Shown piece after piece: positions 25,354-34,569 of a stretch of DNA of 64,000 nucleotides. Origin of the DNA: Actinocatenispora rupis (lineage in GTDB: Bacteria; Actinomycetota; Actinomycetes; Mycobacteriales; Micromonosporaceae); contig NZ_BOMB01000023.1 of the NCBI RefSeq assembly GCF_016861975.1, positions 248,001 through 312,000 of the forward strand, written 5' to 3'. Position 1 is the first letter of the stretch, and each line of letters starts with the position of its first letter. The notes under the pieces were generated by a model. That model made no database searches, had not been told where the DNA came from, and saw nothing but the letters and a program-made list of their open reading frames with translations. The position numbers and the translations under genes are program-made.

Positions 25354-28300
25354 TCACTGTCCACTGTGGACGTTACGGAGCGCGGCGCGGGCCCGCTCGT
25401 ACGCGGACAGCTCCGTGCGCACCGGCCCCCGTACGCACTCCGTCGCCGCGTCGGCCACCGCCTGCCGCAGATCCGCCTCCGTCGTCCGCCGGTACTCCCG
25501 CGCACCGGCACGTACCAGCGGCACCGACACCAGGGCGAGCAGCACACCGAGGCCCAGACCGCCCAGCAGGAGCAGCAGGGGCAGCTCGTACGGCGTGGGG
25601 ACGGTGGGCCAGCCCATGGGCTCGGCGAGCGCGGCCGCCAGCAGCCACAGACCGCCCGCCACCGCGCAGCCGCCCAGCACCCACTGCGCCACCGTCATGC
25701 CCAGCCACCAGCCCGGACGCGTCGCGCGGGCCCGGGACGCCAGCCGGGACAGCCGCTCCACCAGCGCCGACGCGTGCGTCGCCACCGCCGTACGAGCGGC
25801 GCCGAGCCACGTCGCGGGCAGCGTGCCGGCCGCCGCGTCGAGATAGCCGCGGAGCACGCCGGTGAGGCCGAGACGGCGGGACGCCCGGCGCTCCGCCGAC
25901 CCGGCCGCGGGCACCGGCCGGGCCGCCGCGCGCTTCGTCGCCGGATCCTCCAACCAGTCCAGGTCGTACCGCTCCTGTTCGAGCTGACGGCTCGGGTCGC
26001 GCCCACCCAGCGCCCACCGTACGAACAGCCAGCCCGTCGCGCGCCGGCCACGCCGCCGGAAGTCCTGCTCCGACGTGTCCAGCAGCCCCGGTACGCCCGC
26101 CAGCTCCGCCAGCCGGTCCGGCAGCTCGGCGCCCGCGCGCTCCTCCGCGGCGAGCGCGTCCGTACCGTCCGGCCCGGTCAGCTCGGCCAGCCCGCCCGAC
26201 ACCGCCGCCAGATCCGCCTCGATCCGCCGTACCGACGCCTGCCGGTCGGACACCGCCGACGCCAACACGCCGCGCAGCTCCGCCACACCCGCCCGGGTAC
26301 GCGCCGAGGTCAGGTGCAGCGGCGTCGCCCGCAGCCCGTCCTCCACCAGCAGCCGGCCCAGATCCGCCGCGCACTGCTGCGCGTCGTCCGGCGTCAGCTT
26401 GTCGATCTGGTTCAGCACCACCGCCGTCGACGACTCCCGCGCCACCAACGGACTCAGGTACTTCTCGTGCAACGTGCGGTCCGCGTACTTCTGCGGATCC
26501 ACCACCCAGATCACCAGGTCGACCACGCCCACCAGCCGGTCGACCTCCGCCCGGTGCGCCTCCTCGATCGAGTCGAAGTCCGGCAGGTCCAGCAGTACCA
26601 GTCCGCGCAGCGCCTTCTGCGCGTCGCCGTCCAGCACGCTCTCCCGCACCGTCCGCCGCCGCTCCGGTACGCCCAGCCAGTCGAGCAACTCCTCCGCCCC
26701 GTCCGGATCCCAGACGCAGGCGTGCAGCTCGCCGGTCGTCGGCCGGCGCACCCCGACCCGGGACAGGTCCAGCCCGGACAGCGCGTTGAACAGGCTCGAC
26801 TTGCCGCTGCCCGTCGTGCCCGCCAACACCACCACCGTGTACTGGTCGGTCAGCTCCAGCCGCTCGCCCGCCCGGCCCACCAGCTCCCGCGCCGCCGCCA
26901 ACTGCCGCGCCGGCACCCGCTCCTCCGCCGCCGACACGAACTCCGACAGCGCCGCCAACCGCGCCGCCACACCCCGCGTACCGTCCGCGGGCGGTCCCGC
27001 CGGTGCCCGCCTGCGGTCCGGCGCCCGGTGCGCGCCACCCGCCGACGCAGCATGCCGCGCCGCCTCCGCCTCCGCCGGCAGCGCTGTCGTCTCCGCCGGT
27101 AGCGGTGCCGTCTGTGCCGGCTGCGGTGCCGTCTGTGTCGGCGCGGCGCCAGCGTCGGCGGGCTCGGTGACGCGCGGGATCTCGCCCGTCTCCGCCCGCC
27201 CGGTCGGCAGTACGTGCTCGTCGGCCTGACCGTCCCGGGTACGTGCCGGCTTCCGCGCCGTCGACGGCTTCCGCGTACTCGACGCCCGCCGCGTACCGGG
27301 CGCCCGCCGCGCGCCCTTACGCCCGGCCGCTGCGTCACTCCCGCCCGCCTCGTGTACGGCTGCCTGGGTGCCCCCCGGCTCAGCGCCGTTTCCGCCCGCG
27401 TCCCCGCCCTGTTCGACCGCGCCGCCGACATGACCTGCCGCGCCGATGCCATCTTCAGGCGTGCGGCTCGCGTTGCGTGCGGCGCCGACGCCGTGCTCAG
27501 CCGGCCCACCGTTGCGTGCGGCGCCGACGCCGTGCTCAGGCTTGCGGGTGGCGTTACCTGCCGCGCCGATGTCGTGGTCGGCCGTACCACCGGCGTTGCG
27601 TGCCGTGCCGATGCCGTGCTCCGGCGTGTCGAAGACATGGCCGGTCGCGTCGCCTTGCCCGGCAGTGGTGTGGTCCGCCGTGCCGTCGCCTCGTCCCGGT
27701 ACTCCACCGGCGTTGCCTGTCGGGCCGCCTTGTCCGGCCCCGCCGGTCGCGGTGTCGGCTTCCCCCGACGCGTCGATCCCGTGGCTGGTGCCGCCTTGCC
27801 CCGCAACGCCGTCTCGCCGGGCCGCGCCGGTGGTACGGCTGGTGGCGCCGTCGCCGTGGCCGGCAGCGCCGCCAGCGTGACCGGAGGTGGTGCCGGCCGG
27901 ATCCGGTGCGGCGCTCCGCGCGGCCGCGCCGCGGGGCCGGCCGGCGGGGTGGTCCGCTCCGGCCACGCCGCCGGGCGTACCGCTGGCGTCAGCGTCGTCC
28001 CGTCCCGCGACCTCGCCGTCCGGAGCCGCAACCGCGCCGGCCCGACCCGCCGTACCGCCAGGCTGGTCGGCCGTACCGTGGGCGTCGTCGGCAGCACCCG
28101 TGTCGGGCTGATCCGTGGTCTCCTGGCTCCTGGCCTCGTTCGCCGCGCGGCGACTGGCACGCCGGGCCCGCCAACCCCGCCGGGCCGGTGGCGCCGCGTC
28201 GTCGGACGGGCCGTCCTGCGCGGCACCGCCAGCCTCCGGTACGCCCCCCGTCGAGTCCGCCGCCGCGGGTGCCGGCGCGTCGTCCGGGTCGATCGGGTCG

Positions 28301-28386
28301 TCCGAGGCCAGTTGCTGAAGCCACGCCTTCACGTCGGCGTCGCTGTCCCCGGCATCCCGGCGTGCGGCCGAGTCGGGCCGGATCAT
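25354..28386 (-). CDS. Dynamin-like GTPase (DynB-like position), large N-terminal disordered region
   Basis: 1010 aa. Residues about 1-480 are Ala/Gly/Asp-rich low complexity, including degenerate repeats such as HGVGAARNG and DGIGAAGHVGG. The GTPase domain starts near 515: VVVLAGTTGSGKSSLFNAL (P-loop), a RRPTTGELH switch, LLDLPDFDSIEEAHR (G3) and NQIDKL (G4). Two or three transmembrane helices lie at about 890-965 and a helical tail follows. Bacterial dynamins of this type remodel membranes; Streptomyces DynA/DynB stabilise sporulation septa. Its ATG overlaps the upstream dynamin stop by 4 nt (ATGA), so the two are coupled. Confidence 0.8.
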   Translation of the reverse strand: MIRPDSAARRDAGDSDADVKAWLQQLASDDPIDPDDAPAPAAADSTGGVPEAGGAAQDGPSDDAAPPARRGWRARRASRRAANEARSQETTDQPDTGAADDAHGTADQPGGTAGRAGAVAAPDGEVAGRDDADASGTPGGVAGADHPAGRPRGAAARSAAPDPAGTTSGHAGGAAGHGDGATSRTTGAARRDGVAGQGGTSHGIDASGEADTATGGAGQGGPTGNAGGVPGRGDGTADHTTAGQGDATGHVFDTPEHGIGTARNAGGTADHDIGAAGNATRKPEHGVGAARNGGPAEHGVGAARNASRTPEDGIGAAGHVGGAVEQGGDAGGNGAEPGGTQAAVHEAGGSDAAAGRKGARRAPGTRRASSTRKPSTARKPARTRDGQADEHVLPTGRAETGEIPRVTEPADAGAAPTQTAPQPAQTAPLPAETTALPAEAEAARHAASAGGAHRAPDRRRAPAGPPADGTRGVAARLAALSEFVSAAEERVPARQLAAARELVGRAGERLELTDQYTVVVLAGTTGSGKSSLFNALSGLDLSRVGVRRPTTGELHACVWDPDGAEELLDWLGVPERRRTVRESVLDGDAQKALRGLVLLDLPDFDSIEEAHRAEVDRLVGVVDLVIWVVDPQKYADRTLHEKYLSPLVARESSTAVVLNQIDKLTPDDAQQCAADLGRLLVEDGLRATPLHLTSARTRAGVAELRGVLASAVSDRQASVRRIEADLAAVSGGLAELTGPDGTDALAAEERAGAELPDRLAELAGVPGLLDTSEQDFRRRGRRATGWLFVRWALGGRDPSRQLEQERYDLDWLEDPATKRAAARPVPAAGSAERRASRRLGLTGVLRGYLDAAAGTLPATWLGAARTAVATHASALVERLSRLASRARATRPGWWLGMTVAQWVLGGCAVAGGLWLLAAALAEPMGWPTVPTPYELPLLLLLGGLGLGVLLALVSVPLVRAGAREYRRTTEADLRQAVADAATECVRGPVRTELSAYERARAALRNVHSGQ

Positions 28387-31300
28387 GCGCCCTCCCGCGC
28401 TGTCGTGTCTCCCGTACCGGCCGGCTCGTCCCGCCGCACCGCTGGCTCGGCGGCCTCCTGCGTCCCGCGTACCGCCGCGTCCACCGTGGCCTCGGGCGGC
28501 TGCGCCGTCTCGTTCCCTTGCGCCACAACGGATTCGTCGTACGCCTCGGCCTTGTCCCCGGCCCCGCCGCCCGACTGCGCCGCGCCGGGCTTCCCGGTCG
28601 TCACGTGCTCGTCCGCGGACTCCTCGGTCGAAGCGCGGTTCACAGCGGCAGGCTGGTCGGCAGTACCGTCGTCCGCCGCAGGCCCGTCGGGCGATGCGTG
28701 CTCGTCCACCGCCGCAGGCCCGTCGGCGGAACCCTGGTCCGCCGGCACGAGGTCCTCGCTCGAAGCCTGGTCCGCCGGCACGGGTTCGTCGGCCGAAGCC
28801 TGGTCCGCCGGCACGGGTTCGTCGGCCGATGCGCGTTCCGCTGACGCAGGCTCGTCGCTCGAAGCGTGGTCCGCCTCCGCGCGCTCGTCGGCAGAGCCGT
28901 GGTCCGCCGGCACAGCATCGTCGGTCGAAGCGCGGTCCGCCGGCACGGGTTCGTCGCGCGAACCGTCGTCCGCCGCCGCAAGCCCGTCGGCAGAGTCGTG
29001 GTCCGCCGGCGTGGCCCCGTCGGCCCCACCCTCCGGTACGTCCGCCGGTCGAGTCGGCTCCGACCCAGCCTGCTCCGACGCCCCGCCGTCGACATCGAGC
29101 GCGTCGGCCCGACCGTCGCCGTTCGGAGTCTCGCCGAGGTCGTGCGGCTCCCCGGCCGCGCCCGACTTCCGTACTGCGCCAACCGATCCGGGCCCCTGCG
29201 CCGCCTCCGACTCGTACGCCGCTCCCGGCCCATCGGCCGGCCCGGCCTCGGTCTCGTGTACCGCTCCGGACTCAGCGTCCGGCTCGTGCGCTGATCCTGC
29301 GTCGTCGGTCGACCCAGGATCGCGCGCCGCCTCGTACCTCTCGGTCGGGACGGTCTCGTGCGCAGCCTGCGGGCCGTCGTCCGGTTCGTGCGCCGGCTCC
29401 GGATCGTCGACCGGCTCGGGCGTCGCTCCCGGCTCGTCGGCCGACTCTGGCTCGTGGGTCGATGCGGGCCGGTCCGTTGGCGCAGGCTCGTCGGCCCCGC
29501 CTTCCGGTACGTCCGCCGGTTGAGCCGGCTCCGTCCCGGCCCGGTCCGACTCCCGGCCGCCACCACCGGGAGTCCCGGCCCGGCCGGCACTGGACGTCAC
29601 CCGTTCCGCGTCGGGCTCGTTCGCCTGTACGGCAGGCGAACCGTCGCCGTCCGCGTGCGTCGCCGGTTCGTGCGGCTGATCGGCCGCCACCCCGGCGGGC
29701 TCGGCACCGGGAACGGGCCGCCGTGGCGGAAGCAGCTGCGTACGCGCGGTCTCGGGTTCGGCCGGATCGCCGTCCCGGCCCGCACCGGCACTCGCCGATG
29801 GTCCGGGCGCCGCACCGCCGGACCCGTCACCCGAGCCCGCACTCGCCGCGGCCACGGGGCCGCCGTCGGAGCCGGACTCTGCCGGGATCTCCGGTGCCGT
29901 GCCGGTCGACACCGGATCCGCGACGCCGGCATCGTGCGTGTCCGTACGGGCGGCGCCGTCGGACAGCACCTCGGAACGCCGCCGTTCGCCGTCGCCGGGA
30001 TCGGGCGCGGTGCCCGCACCGTCGACCACCCCGGCGTCGTCCGTACCGGCGGGGTGGAAGATCGGGTCGTCCGGGCCGGGCAGGTCGACGGACGACGCGG
30101 CCGGTGCCGGCGGCGCCGGAGGTACGGGTGCCGGCAGCGGGTGGTACGCGGGGGCGAGCGCCGCGGCCGTCCGCGCCGGCCCGAGCGCGACCGCCGCGGT
30201 ACGGAGTCGTTCGCCGGTGGCCTCGTCGACGGTGACCCGGTTGAGGACCGCGTCGTACCGCCTGCGCCGGGTGTCGGTGAGCGCGTGGAAGCGGGTGGAC
30301 AGCTCCTCGCGGGCGCGGGTGGTGAGCCGCCGGACGACCGGGTCGGCGAGGACGGTGTCGAGCATGGCGCGCTCGGTGCCGGTCGCCGCGGTACGTGCCG
30401 GCGCGACGAGGACCGCGACGAGCACGAGCAACCGCACCGCCTGCAACGTGTACGAGGTCTGGCGGGCGACGGAGCGCTGCCCGGAGTCGGTGCGTACCCA
30501 GTCGAGCAGGTCGTCGAACCAGGTGGCCACGGGGTCGTCGGGATCGGGGTCGCCGACGTCGGGGAGCAGGGCGGTGCCGGCGGGCGTGGCGGACCAGGCG
30601 TCGGCGGTCTGCCGCGCGGCGTCGGTGAGCGTGTCGGTGAACAGGGTGCGCAGCGCGGCCTCCGCCGCGGGGACGAACCGGCTGCCCGGCTCGGAGCGCC
30701 CGGCGAGCGACACGCTGAGCTGGTCCCAGAGCCGGCCGGAGCGTGACCGCACCGCGCGCAGCAGCTCGCCGCCGGCGATGAGTTCCTCCCAGCGGGCGGC
30801 CAGCTCGCCGCCGAGCAGCCCGCCGTCCCGGATCGCTTCGTCCATTGTGGACACCGCCGTACGGTGCGCGGCGTGTGCGGTGGCGCGCAGTTCCTCGGCC
30901 GCGCGGAGCTGCTCGTCGGACTCGTCGGCGAGGGCGACGAGCCGCTCGGGCAGCGTACCGACGGCGCCGTCGAGGGTCTGCCGGGCGATGGCGGCCGACT
31001 CGTGCGCGTCGCCGGCGAGCCGCAGCAGCCAGTCGCGGAGCGGGGCGACCGCGTCGTCGGGCAGCAGCCCCTCGTCGTCGGTCGCCGACTCGGCCAGCTC
31101 GAACACCGGCGCGTCGGCGAGGTCGGCGTCCTCCAGCAACGACCGCAGATCCCGTCGTACGGCCCGGCCGGCGTCCGGCGGCACCCGGTCGAGGACCACC
31201 GCCACGGCCACGTCCCGGTCCCGCGCGGCGTCGAGGACCTGCCACGCCGTCTCGTCCGCGTACCGCGTGGCGGTGGTGACGAACAGCCAGAGGTCGGCGG

Positions 31301-32072
31301 CGGCCATGAGTTCGGCGGCGATGTCCCGGTTGCCGGCCACGACGGAGTCGATGTCGGGCGCGTCGAGCAGTGCCAGGCCGGACGGCAGCGCCGGCGCGGT
31401 CACCACCTGCAGGTGCCGGCCGGCCGGCGGGTTGCCGCCGGTCCGCGCGAACGTGGGCAGCAGGTGTGGCCGGCCGAACCACGCGGCGTCGGCGCCGCTG
31501 GCCGCGAGTACCGGAGCCTTGGTGGTCGGACGCAGCGCGCCGGACCGGCTGACGGGCGCCCGGACGAGGCTGTTGACCAGCGTGGACTTGCCCGCGCCGG
31601 TCGGCCCGCACACGACCACGAGCAGCGGCCCGGACAGGGTGTCCAGCCGCGGCCGCAGGTACGCGTCGAGCTGCCCGGTGATCTCCCGCGCCGTCCGCCG
31701 TGCCTCCTCGGCGCCGGCCGTGGTCAGGGCGAAGCGCGCGCCCGCCACCGCGTCCCGTACGCCGCGGAGGGCTTCGGCGAGCACCGCCGTACCGAGGGCG
31801 TCGAGGTCGGCGGACGCGGCCGGTGGACCGGGGACAGCACCGGACGCCGGCGGGGTCTCGTGCCCCGTCGGCGTCTCCTGTTCGTCAGGTACCGCGCGCG
31901 CCAGGCCGGGAGACTCCGTCGACCGCGCGGAATCCTGCGCGGACCTCGACCGGGTGTCCTCCGGCCGGCCGCCCTGTCGGCCGCGCGCGTCGTGGGCGCG
32001 GTCGGGTCGGCCGCCCGGAGCGGAATGATGATCTCCGGCTGGTGCGACGCCGGTACCCCCCTGCGTCGTCAC
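28383..32072 (-). CDS. Dynamin-like GTPase (DynA-like position) with ~570-aa acidic repeat tail
   Basis: 1229 aa. A basic N-terminal tail (about 1-85) leads into a GTPase domain with VVVCGPTGAGKSTLVNSL (about 152-169), LRPTTKAPVL, LLDAPDIDSVVAGN and VLDRVP. A helical stalk follows to about 650, with a hydrophobic segment YTLQAVRLLVLVAVLVAPA. The remaining ~570 aa are Asp/Glu/Pro/Ala/Ser-rich repeats (units like SADEPVPADQA, EPAHEPDD), clearly disordered. It starts at GTG without a Shine-Dalgarno; the GTG overlaps the stop of a 44-codon ORF (GTGA), which would supply ribosomes. It forms a coupled pair with the next dynamin. Confidence 0.8.
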   Translation of the reverse strand: MTTQGGTGVAPAGDHHSAPGGRPDRAHDARGRQGGRPEDTRSRSAQDSARSTESPGLARAVPDEQETPTGHETPPASGAVPGPPAASADLDALGTAVLAEALRGVRDAVAGARFALTTAGAEEARRTAREITGQLDAYLRPRLDTLSGPLLVVVCGPTGAGKSTLVNSLVRAPVSRSGALRPTTKAPVLAASGADAAWFGRPHLLPTFARTGGNPPAGRHLQVVTAPALPSGLALLDAPDIDSVVAGNRDIAAELMAAADLWLFVTTATRYADETAWQVLDAARDRDVAVAVVLDRVPPDAGRAVRRDLRSLLEDADLADAPVFELAESATDDEGLLPDDAVAPLRDWLLRLAGDAHESAAIARQTLDGAVGTLPERLVALADESDEQLRAAEELRATAHAAHRTAVSTMDEAIRDGGLLGGELAARWEELIAGGELLRAVRSRSGRLWDQLSVSLAGRSEPGSRFVPAAEAALRTLFTDTLTDAARQTADAWSATPAGTALLPDVGDPDPDDPVATWFDDLLDWVRTDSGQRSVARQTSYTLQAVRLLVLVAVLVAPARTAATGTERAMLDTVLADPVVRRLTTRAREELSTRFHALTDTRRRRYDAVLNRVTVDEATGERLRTAAVALGPARTAAALAPAYHPLPAPVPPAPPAPAASSVDLPGPDDPIFHPAGTDDAGVVDGAGTAPDPGDGERRRSEVLSDGAARTDTHDAGVADPVSTGTAPEIPAESGSDGGPVAAASAGSGDGSGGAAPGPSASAGAGRDGDPAEPETARTQLLPPRRPVPGAEPAGVAADQPHEPATHADGDGSPAVQANEPDAERVTSSAGRAGTPGGGGRESDRAGTEPAQPADVPEGGADEPAPTDRPASTHEPESADEPGATPEPVDDPEPAHEPDDGPQAAHETVPTERYEAARDPGSTDDAGSAHEPDAESGAVHETEAGPADGPGAAYESEAAQGPGSVGAVRKSGAAGEPHDLGETPNGDGRADALDVDGGASEQAGSEPTRPADVPEGGADGATPADHDSADGLAAADDGSRDEPVPADRASTDDAVPADHGSADERAEADHASSDEPASAERASADEPVPADQASADEPVPADQASSEDLVPADQGSADGPAAVDEHASPDGPAADDGTADQPAAVNRASTEESADEHVTTGKPGAAQSGGGAGDKAEAYDESVVAQGNETAQPPEATVDAAVRGTQEAAEPAVRRDEPAGTGDTTAREGA

Positions 32073-32203
32073 GGCTCAAGGGTGCCCGATCGATGATCCG
32101 GACGACAACGCACACGCCCCACAGCGGGCCGGGTTTCGCCCGAGGAACACCTCGGATGCCGAAAAACAACCCCATCCGAGTACTTTTCAGGCATGGCTGG
32201 CAT
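32069..32203 (-). CDS. Candidate 44-codon ORF leading the dynamin operon
   Basis: 44 aa beginning MPAMPEKYSDGVVFRHPRCS. TGGAGGA lies 4-5 nt before its ATG, the best ribosome-binding site in the region. Its TGA overlaps the dynamin GTG by 4 nt, explaining how that Shine-Dalgarno-less GTG could be used. Codons such as GTT, TTT, GAT and AAA-type choices in the first half are unusual for this genome, suggesting the DNA or RNA sequence itself is constrained. Role unknown: a structural small protein, a coupling leader or both. Confidence 0.45.
   Translation of the reverse strand: MPAMPEKYSDGVVFRHPRCSSGETRPAVGRVRCRPDHRSGTLEP
32151..32180 (-). promoter_or_regulatory. Hairpin inside the dynamin leader ORF
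   Basis: CTCGGATG (32151-32158) is perfectly complementary to CATCCGAG (32173-32180), enclosing a 14-nt A/C-rich loop (G/U-rich in the minus-strand RNA). It lies within the leader ORF, between its start and the dynamin start. Confidence 0.4.
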
Positions 32204-32372
32204 CGGGTCCTCCAGACGGCCCGTTTTCCCGGCGGTACGCTGCCCGCCCGGTAACGCGGATTGTCCCGCCGCCGACATCGTGCAACGGGACGGTATGGGA
32301 GAGTCGAACGATAGTTGTGGACTATTCTCCACGTACCGGTGTTTACCGATCTCAACGGGGCATAGGTAGCTA

Positions 32373-33203
32373 ATGCACGGTAGAAGAGACACGAGGGTAC
32401 GCTCCGGCGTCGCGGACGCCGCGGTCGCGGTGCGCCCCACCGGGCCCGTACCCGCCGCGGCGGGTGCCGACACCGCGTCGGCGGGCACCGACGCGTCCGG
32501 GCCCGCGCCACGGGTCGTGCCGGCCGCCGAGCCGACCGCGGTCACCCGCGAGCAGGGGCTCGCCGCGCTGGCCGCCGCGTACCGGCAGCTGACGGAGACG
32601 GTGGCGGGCCGGCCGGACGCGGACCTGATGCGGCCGACCCGGTGCACCGGCTGGTCGGTCGTCGACGTGCTCTACCACGTGCTGCTCGACGGGCAGCGCG
32701 CGCTGATCGCCCTGGCCACCCCCGACGACGGGGTCGCCGACACCGACTTCATCACGTACTGGCGGGGTTTCCCCGGTGGTCCCGGCCCCGGCGAGCACGC
32801 CCGCGCCGTACGGATCGCCGCGTCGGCGTTCCGGCCGCGGACGCTGGTGCAGCTGTGGGACGAGACGTCGTCGGCGGTGGTCCGCGCCGCCCGCAGTACG
32901 GCCGCGGACAGTCGGCTGGTCACCCAGCGGCACGTGCTGACCCTGCCCGACCTGCTGGCCACGCTCGCGGTCGAGGCCAGCGTGCACCGCCTCGACCTCA
33001 CCGTCGACCTGCCCGACGCGTCCGACCCCGATCCGGTACCGCTGGCGCTGGTGCGGCGCACGCTCGACGGGCTGCTCGGCGCCGGCGTACCGCGACCGGA
33101 CTGGCCGGACCGGGAGTACGCGTTGAAGGGCACCGGGCGGGAGCCGCTGACCCCGGCGGAGCAACGGATCCTGGACGGCAGCCGGTTTCCGCTGTTCGGC
33201 TGA
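32373..33203 (+). CDS. Maleylpyruvate isomerase N-terminal (DinB/MDMPI-like) domain protein
   Basis: 276 aa. After a ~55-aa Ala-rich tail, a four-helix DinB/MDMPI domain (about 60-215) shows MRPTRCTGWSVVDVLYHVLLDGQRAL, where W-x-V-x-x-V-x-x-H supplies metal His, and LLATLAVEASVHRLDL with a second His. Family members are mycothiol-dependent transferases or isomerases; substrate unknown. ATG 32373 follows an AT-rich TAGGTAGCTA stretch and no Shine-Dalgarno, so the transcript may be nearly leaderless. Its 3' end is duplicated (see repeat at 33187). Divergent from the dynamin operon. Confidence 0.75.
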   Translation: MHGRRDTRVRSGVADAAVAVRPTGPVPAAAGADTASAGTDASGPAPRVVPAAEPTAVTREQGLAALAAAYRQLTETVAGRPDADLMRPTRCTGWSVVDVLYHVLLDGQRALIALATPDDGVADTDFITYWRGFPGGPGPGEHARAVRIAASAFRPRTLVQLWDETSSAVVRAARSTAADSRLVTQRHVLTLPDLLATLAVEASVHRLDLTVDLPDASDPDPVPLALVRRTLDGLLGAGVPRPDWPDREYALKGTGREPLTPAEQRILDGSRFPLFG

Positions 33204-33220
33204 TTCCGCTGTTCGGCTGA
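33187..33220 (+). repeat. Perfect 17-bp tandem duplication at a gene end
   Basis: TTCCGCTGTTCGGCTGA occurs at 33187-33203, including the stop codon of the MDMPI-like gene, and again at 33204-33220. The second copy is out of the reading frame, so it is a neutral tandem duplication. Confidence 0.9.
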
Positions 33221-33381
33221 TCGGCGGCGCGGATCGGTGCGCCGGCACGGGTTCGCGTCGCTGCCCGGCGGTCCGCGGAGACTGTCGACGGTGGCCCGGT
33301 GCGGCTACTGTCTAGTCGCGCGGACCTCGCGCCACCCCCGCCTCCGTCAGCCGAGGCACCCGCCCGGAAGGCTGTACCGCC

Positions 33382-34467
33382 GTGACACAACCCCCGTACG
33401 ACCCGTACTCCGGTTATGGCAACGGACCCGGATACGGCCAGCAACCCGGCTACGGTCAGCAGCCCCAGCCTGGTTACAGCCCGCCGCAGCAACCCGGCTA
33501 CGACCCGGCGTACGGGCAGCCCGACCAGTCCTGGCAGCAGCCCGACCCGAGCCAGCAGTACTACGGCGACGCGAACCAGCAGTACTCCAGCGTCCCGATC
33601 TCCGGCGGCGGCTACAACGACCCGTACGCGCAGCCCCCCGCCCCGGATCCCTACGCGCAGCCGAGCGCCCCGCCGTACGGTCAGCCCGGCGCCGCGCCGT
33701 ACGGTGCGCCGCAGTACCCGCAGCAGCCGGTCCCGGCGTACCAGCCGCCCGCGCCGTCCGGTGGGAACCGGGGTCTGCTGATCGGCGGGCTGGTCGGTGG
33801 CGGCGTGCTCGCGGTCGTGGTCATCGTGGTGATCGCGGTCGTGGCGCTCTCCGGTGGCAACAAGCCGGATCCGAAGCCGACCCAGGCCGCGGGATCGTCG
33901 ACGCCGTCCGCGTCGGCCTCGCCGTCGCCGAGCGAGTCGGACAGCGCACCCTCGGGCGGCGGCGGGACGTACACGGCGCCGACGAAGATCGCCGACAAGG
34001 TCGACTGGTCGCCCTTCGAGTCCGGGTACGGCAAGGGCAACGGCAACCCGATCGAGGACGACTCGACCACCGGGGACAGCAAGCTGCTCGTGGTGACGCA
34101 GTCGTTCGGCGACTACAGCGGGGACACCGCGATGGTGTCCGTGGTCGGCGCGTTCTACACCGACGGCGACGGCGCCTCCCGGCTGTACGACTACTACCAC
34201 GACCAGGGCTCCAGCTCGGTCAAGTCCGGTGCCAAGAAGGACGTGCAGATCGGCGAGAAGGCCTTCGAGTACGTGGAGGACAGCAGTTCGAGCGACAGCA
34301 TCTCCCGGCTCGACCTGATCGTGCTGGACGGCAACCTGGTGCTGAAGTTCACGCCGATGGTCACGAAGTCCGGGTCCGGGTCGTGGTCGGACAGCGACCT
34401 GGACAAGGTGCGCGGGCAGATGGAGCAGGCCGCCAAGGGCACCCTCGACAAGCTCGGCGGCAACTGA
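33382..34467 (+). CDS. Tyr/Gln/Pro-rich single-pass membrane protein with extracytoplasmic domain
   Basis: 361 aa. Residues about 1-130 are low-complexity PGYGQQPGY and DPYAQP-type repeats, expected to be disordered and cytoplasmic. A transmembrane helix (about 134-156; LLIGGLVGGGVLAVVVIVVIAVVAL) and a Ser/Pro linker (about 165-190) follow. The exported domain (about 195-361) has VDWSPFESGYGKGNGNPIEDD, a FYTDGDGASRLYDYY segment and LDLIVLDGNLVLKFTPM. The layout resembles the LppU-like trio but the exported domain lacks their four Cys. GTG start by family-like N-terminus (TQPPYDPYSG). Confidence 0.7.
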   Translation: MTQPPYDPYSGYGNGPGYGQQPGYGQQPQPGYSPPQQPGYDPAYGQPDQSWQQPDPSQQYYGDANQQYSSVPISGGGYNDPYAQPPAPDPYAQPSAPPYGQPGAAPYGAPQYPQQPVPAYQPPAPSGGNRGLLIGGLVGGGVLAVVVIVVIAVVALSGGNKPDPKPTQAAGSSTPSASASPSPSESDSAPSGGGGTYTAPTKIADKVDWSPFESGYGKGNGNPIEDDSTTGDSKLLVVTQSFGDYSGDTAMVSVVGAFYTDGDGASRLYDYYHDQGSSSVKSGAKKDVQIGEKAFEYVEDSSSSDSISRLDLIVLDGNLVLKFTPMVTKSGSGSWSDSDLDKVRGQMEQAAKGTLDKLGGN

Positions 34468-34569
34468 GCGGCGCCGCGCCGCGACGGATCCAACTGCCGC
34501 GCGCGCGACCCTGCCCCGGCATCCGATCACCGGCTAACGTCGGTGATCGGATGTCTGGAGGGGGTCGGC

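Noticed and set aside
28380-30050. Gene shadows on the plus strand with Arg/Ser-rich translations
   Set aside because: They mirror the repeat tail of the dynamin-like gene and have no start signals.
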